From positions 1 through 55,668 of the forward strand of contig CANQVI010000005.1 in NCBI GenBank assembly GCA_947627255.1: a stretch of DNA of 55,668 nt, given 5' to 3'. Below are positions 54,332 through 55,668 of this stretch, in pieces. The translations under genes were made by a program, and so were the position numbers. Positions within the stretch are counted from its first letter, which is position 1, and every line of letters begins with the position of its first letter. The notes below the pieces were generated by a model that was not told where the DNA came from, made no database searches, and was given only the letters and a program-made list of their open reading frames with translations. Origin of the DNA: an uncultured Clostridia bacterium (GTDB lineage: Bacteria > Bacillota > Clostridia > TANB77 > CAG-465).

Positions 54332-55668
54332 TTTGCATCTGCCACCTTATTATCTATATGTAATACTCTTTCTTTTATTTCTTGTGTTCTTCCTTTATTC
54401 CAGAAGTTTGTTCCAATATAACCACATGTTCTTCTTGCAACATTTAATGTATTATGGTCTCTATTTCCACAATTTGGACAATACCATTCTAAGTTATCGT
54501 CTATTAAAATTTCGCCTGTATATCCACATTTTTGGCAATAATCTGATTTTGTATTTAATTCTGCATACATTATATTGTCATATATAAACTTAATAACATC
54601 TATTATTACATCAAGATTATTTTGTAGATTTGGTGTTTCAATATATGATATTGCACCACCAGGACTTAATCTTTGGAATTCACTTTCAAGTTTTAGTTTA
54701 GTGAATGCATCAATTTCTTCAAATACTGGTACATGGTAAGAGTTAGTAATATAATTTTTATCTGTTACTCCCTCAACTGTTCCAAAACGCTCTTTTAAGC
54801 ATTTTGCAAATTTATATGTTGTTGATTCTATTGGTGTACCATATACAGAATAATCTATATCTTCTGCTTCTTTCCATTTTTTACATGCATCATTAAGTTT
54901 TTGCATAATCTTAATTCCAAATTCTTTACCTTCACCATTATCTGTATGAGATTTTCCAGTCATGTATTTTACACATTCATATAATCCCGCATATCCTAAT
55001 GATATAGTTGAATATCCATGATGTAGTAATTCGTGTATGCTCTCACCTGGTTTTAATCTAGCTAAAGCTCCATCTTGCCATAATATTGGTGCAACATCAC
55101 TTGTTACATTACTTAATCTTTTATGTCTTATTTGTAATGCTTTATGACAAAGCTCAAGTCTTTCTTCAAAAATTTGCCAGAATTTTTCCATATCTTTCTT
55201 TGAAGAAAGCGCAACATCTGGTAGATTTATAGTTACAACACCTTGATTAAATCTTCCATAATATTTTCCTTTTCCTTCAACATAGTTCTTAGCATTTGCA
55301 ATGTTTCCTAAAGAATTAGTTCTATCAGGAGTTAAGAAACTTCTACATCCCATACAAGGATAACATTCACCTACTCCATACTCATTTTTCTTTAAATCTA
55401 ACATTACTTTTTCAGAAATATAATCTGGAACTAGTCTTTTTGCTGTACATTCTGCAGCAAGTTTAGTTAAATAGTAATATTCTCCATCTTCATTTATATT
55501 ATCTTCTTCAAGAACATATAACAATTTTGGAAATGCTGGTGTAATATATACACCTTTTCTATTTTTAAATCCAAGAATTCTTTGTCTTAGGAATTCTTCA
55601 ATTATCATAGCAAGTTCTTTTTTGTATTCTTTTGTTTCATTCATATACATAAATACACTTAAAAATGG
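54328..55668 (-). CDS. nrdD: Anaerobic ribonucleoside-triphosphate reductase, 5' part outside the window
   Basis: This is the C-terminal 446 residues of the class III reductase that makes deoxynucleotides without oxygen. The frame is open to the right edge (PFLSVF before the first internal Met), so the start and the ATP-cone are off the window. CYPCMGCRSFLTPD holds active-site cysteines, SPGGAISYIETPN is conserved, CQKCGYTGE with CPNCGNRD is the zinc site, and RRTCGYIGTNFWNKG is the glycyl-radical loop. It overlaps nrdG by four bases. Confidence 0.95.
   Translation of the reverse strand, partial: PFLSVFMYMNETKEYKKELAMIIEEFLRQRILGFKNRKGVYITPAFPKLLYVLEEDNINEDGEYYYLTKLAAECTAKRLVPDYISEKVMLDLKKNEYGVGECYPCMGCRSFLTPDRTNSLGNIANAKNYVEGKGKYYGRFNQGVVTINLPDVALSSKKDMEKFWQIFEERLELCHKALQIRHKRLSNVTSDVAPILWQDGALARLKPGESIHELLHHGYSTISLGYAGLYECVKYMTGKSHTDNGEGKEFGIKIMQKLNDACKKWKEAEDIDYSVYGTPIESTTYKFAKCLKERFGTVEGVTDKNYITNSYHVPVFEEIDAFTKLKLESEFQRLSPGGAISYIETPNLQNNLDVIIDVIKFIYDNIMYAELNTKSDYCQKCGYTGEILIDDNLEWYCPNCGNRDHNTLNVARRTCGYIGTNFWNKGRTQEIKERVLHIDNKVADAK

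Overview
The window is about 55.7 kb of very AT-rich DNA with standard genetic code, TAA-rich stops and strong GGAGG-type ribosome binding sites. Pyruvate formate-lyase with its activase (pflB, pflA), a class III anaerobic ribonucleotide reductase with its activase (nrdD, nrdG), and rubrerythrin point to an obligate anaerobe. MgtE, a PrsA-type foldase, tandem glycine-riboswitch architecture and compact sigma-A promoters point to a low-GC Gram-positive, probably an uncultivated gut-type member of Clostridia. No rRNA, tRNA, CRISPR array, transposase or phage gene was seen. The region is mostly chromosomal housekeeping DNA, nearly all on the minus strand.

Layout. 1-4.6 kb: a flavoprotein, a membrane-anchored protein, and a tightly overlapping operon CYTH protein / aminotransferase / prephenate dehydratase (aromatic amino acids). 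4.7-6.5 kb: a plus-strand acyl-CoA-synthetase-like enzyme. 6.5-9.4 kb: TIM-barrel, HD-domain and small membrane protein operon, then SseB. 9.4-10.65 kb: a transporter-fold (CDF) gene preceded by its own consensus promoter, a tandem glycine riboswitch and an intrinsic terminator. 10.7-17.5 kb: membrane-Nudix protein, TetR with a divergent exported protein, an rRNA methyltransferase, a C39-like papain-fold protein paired with an unknown protein, and mgtE with an attenuator-like leader. 17.7-22.8 kb: glmM, pflA, pflB, rubrerythrin. 22.9-31.5 kb: small proteins, Nudix, an RlmCD-type methyltransferase, a two-gene locus of tiny membrane proteins (one half Cys/Gly), uvrA, a methyltransferase, a histidine phosphatase and a DUF378 protein. 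31.5-41.3 kb: an operon ligA-mfd-prsA-trmH, the NAD pair nadD-nadE, then SDR and DUF362 genes. 42-43.7 kb: GNAT and flavodoxin.

43.8-51.7 kb is the most cohesive accessory region: GT8 glycosyltransferase, a GT8-PlsC fusion, a second PlsC, an LPG-synthase-type membrane protein, a DUF4358-like protein, an MBOAT O-acyltransferase and a DHHW-type partner. I infer a surface glycolipid or acylated polysaccharide pathway. 51.8-53.7 kb encodes a one-protein transmembrane regulator (XRE helix-turn-helix, three membrane segments, extracellular Asp-box propeller). The window closes with nrdG and the C-terminal two thirds of nrdD, which runs off the right edge.

Main points for follow-up: the glycine riboswitch controlling a CDF-fold protein that lacks the usual metal ligands; the GT8/acyltransferase cluster, whose first gene appears to lack an ATG/GTG start; the membrane XRE-Asp-box sensor; the C39-like/unknown pair; and the Cys/Gly mini-protein locus. 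All functional links are inferred from the sequence alone.
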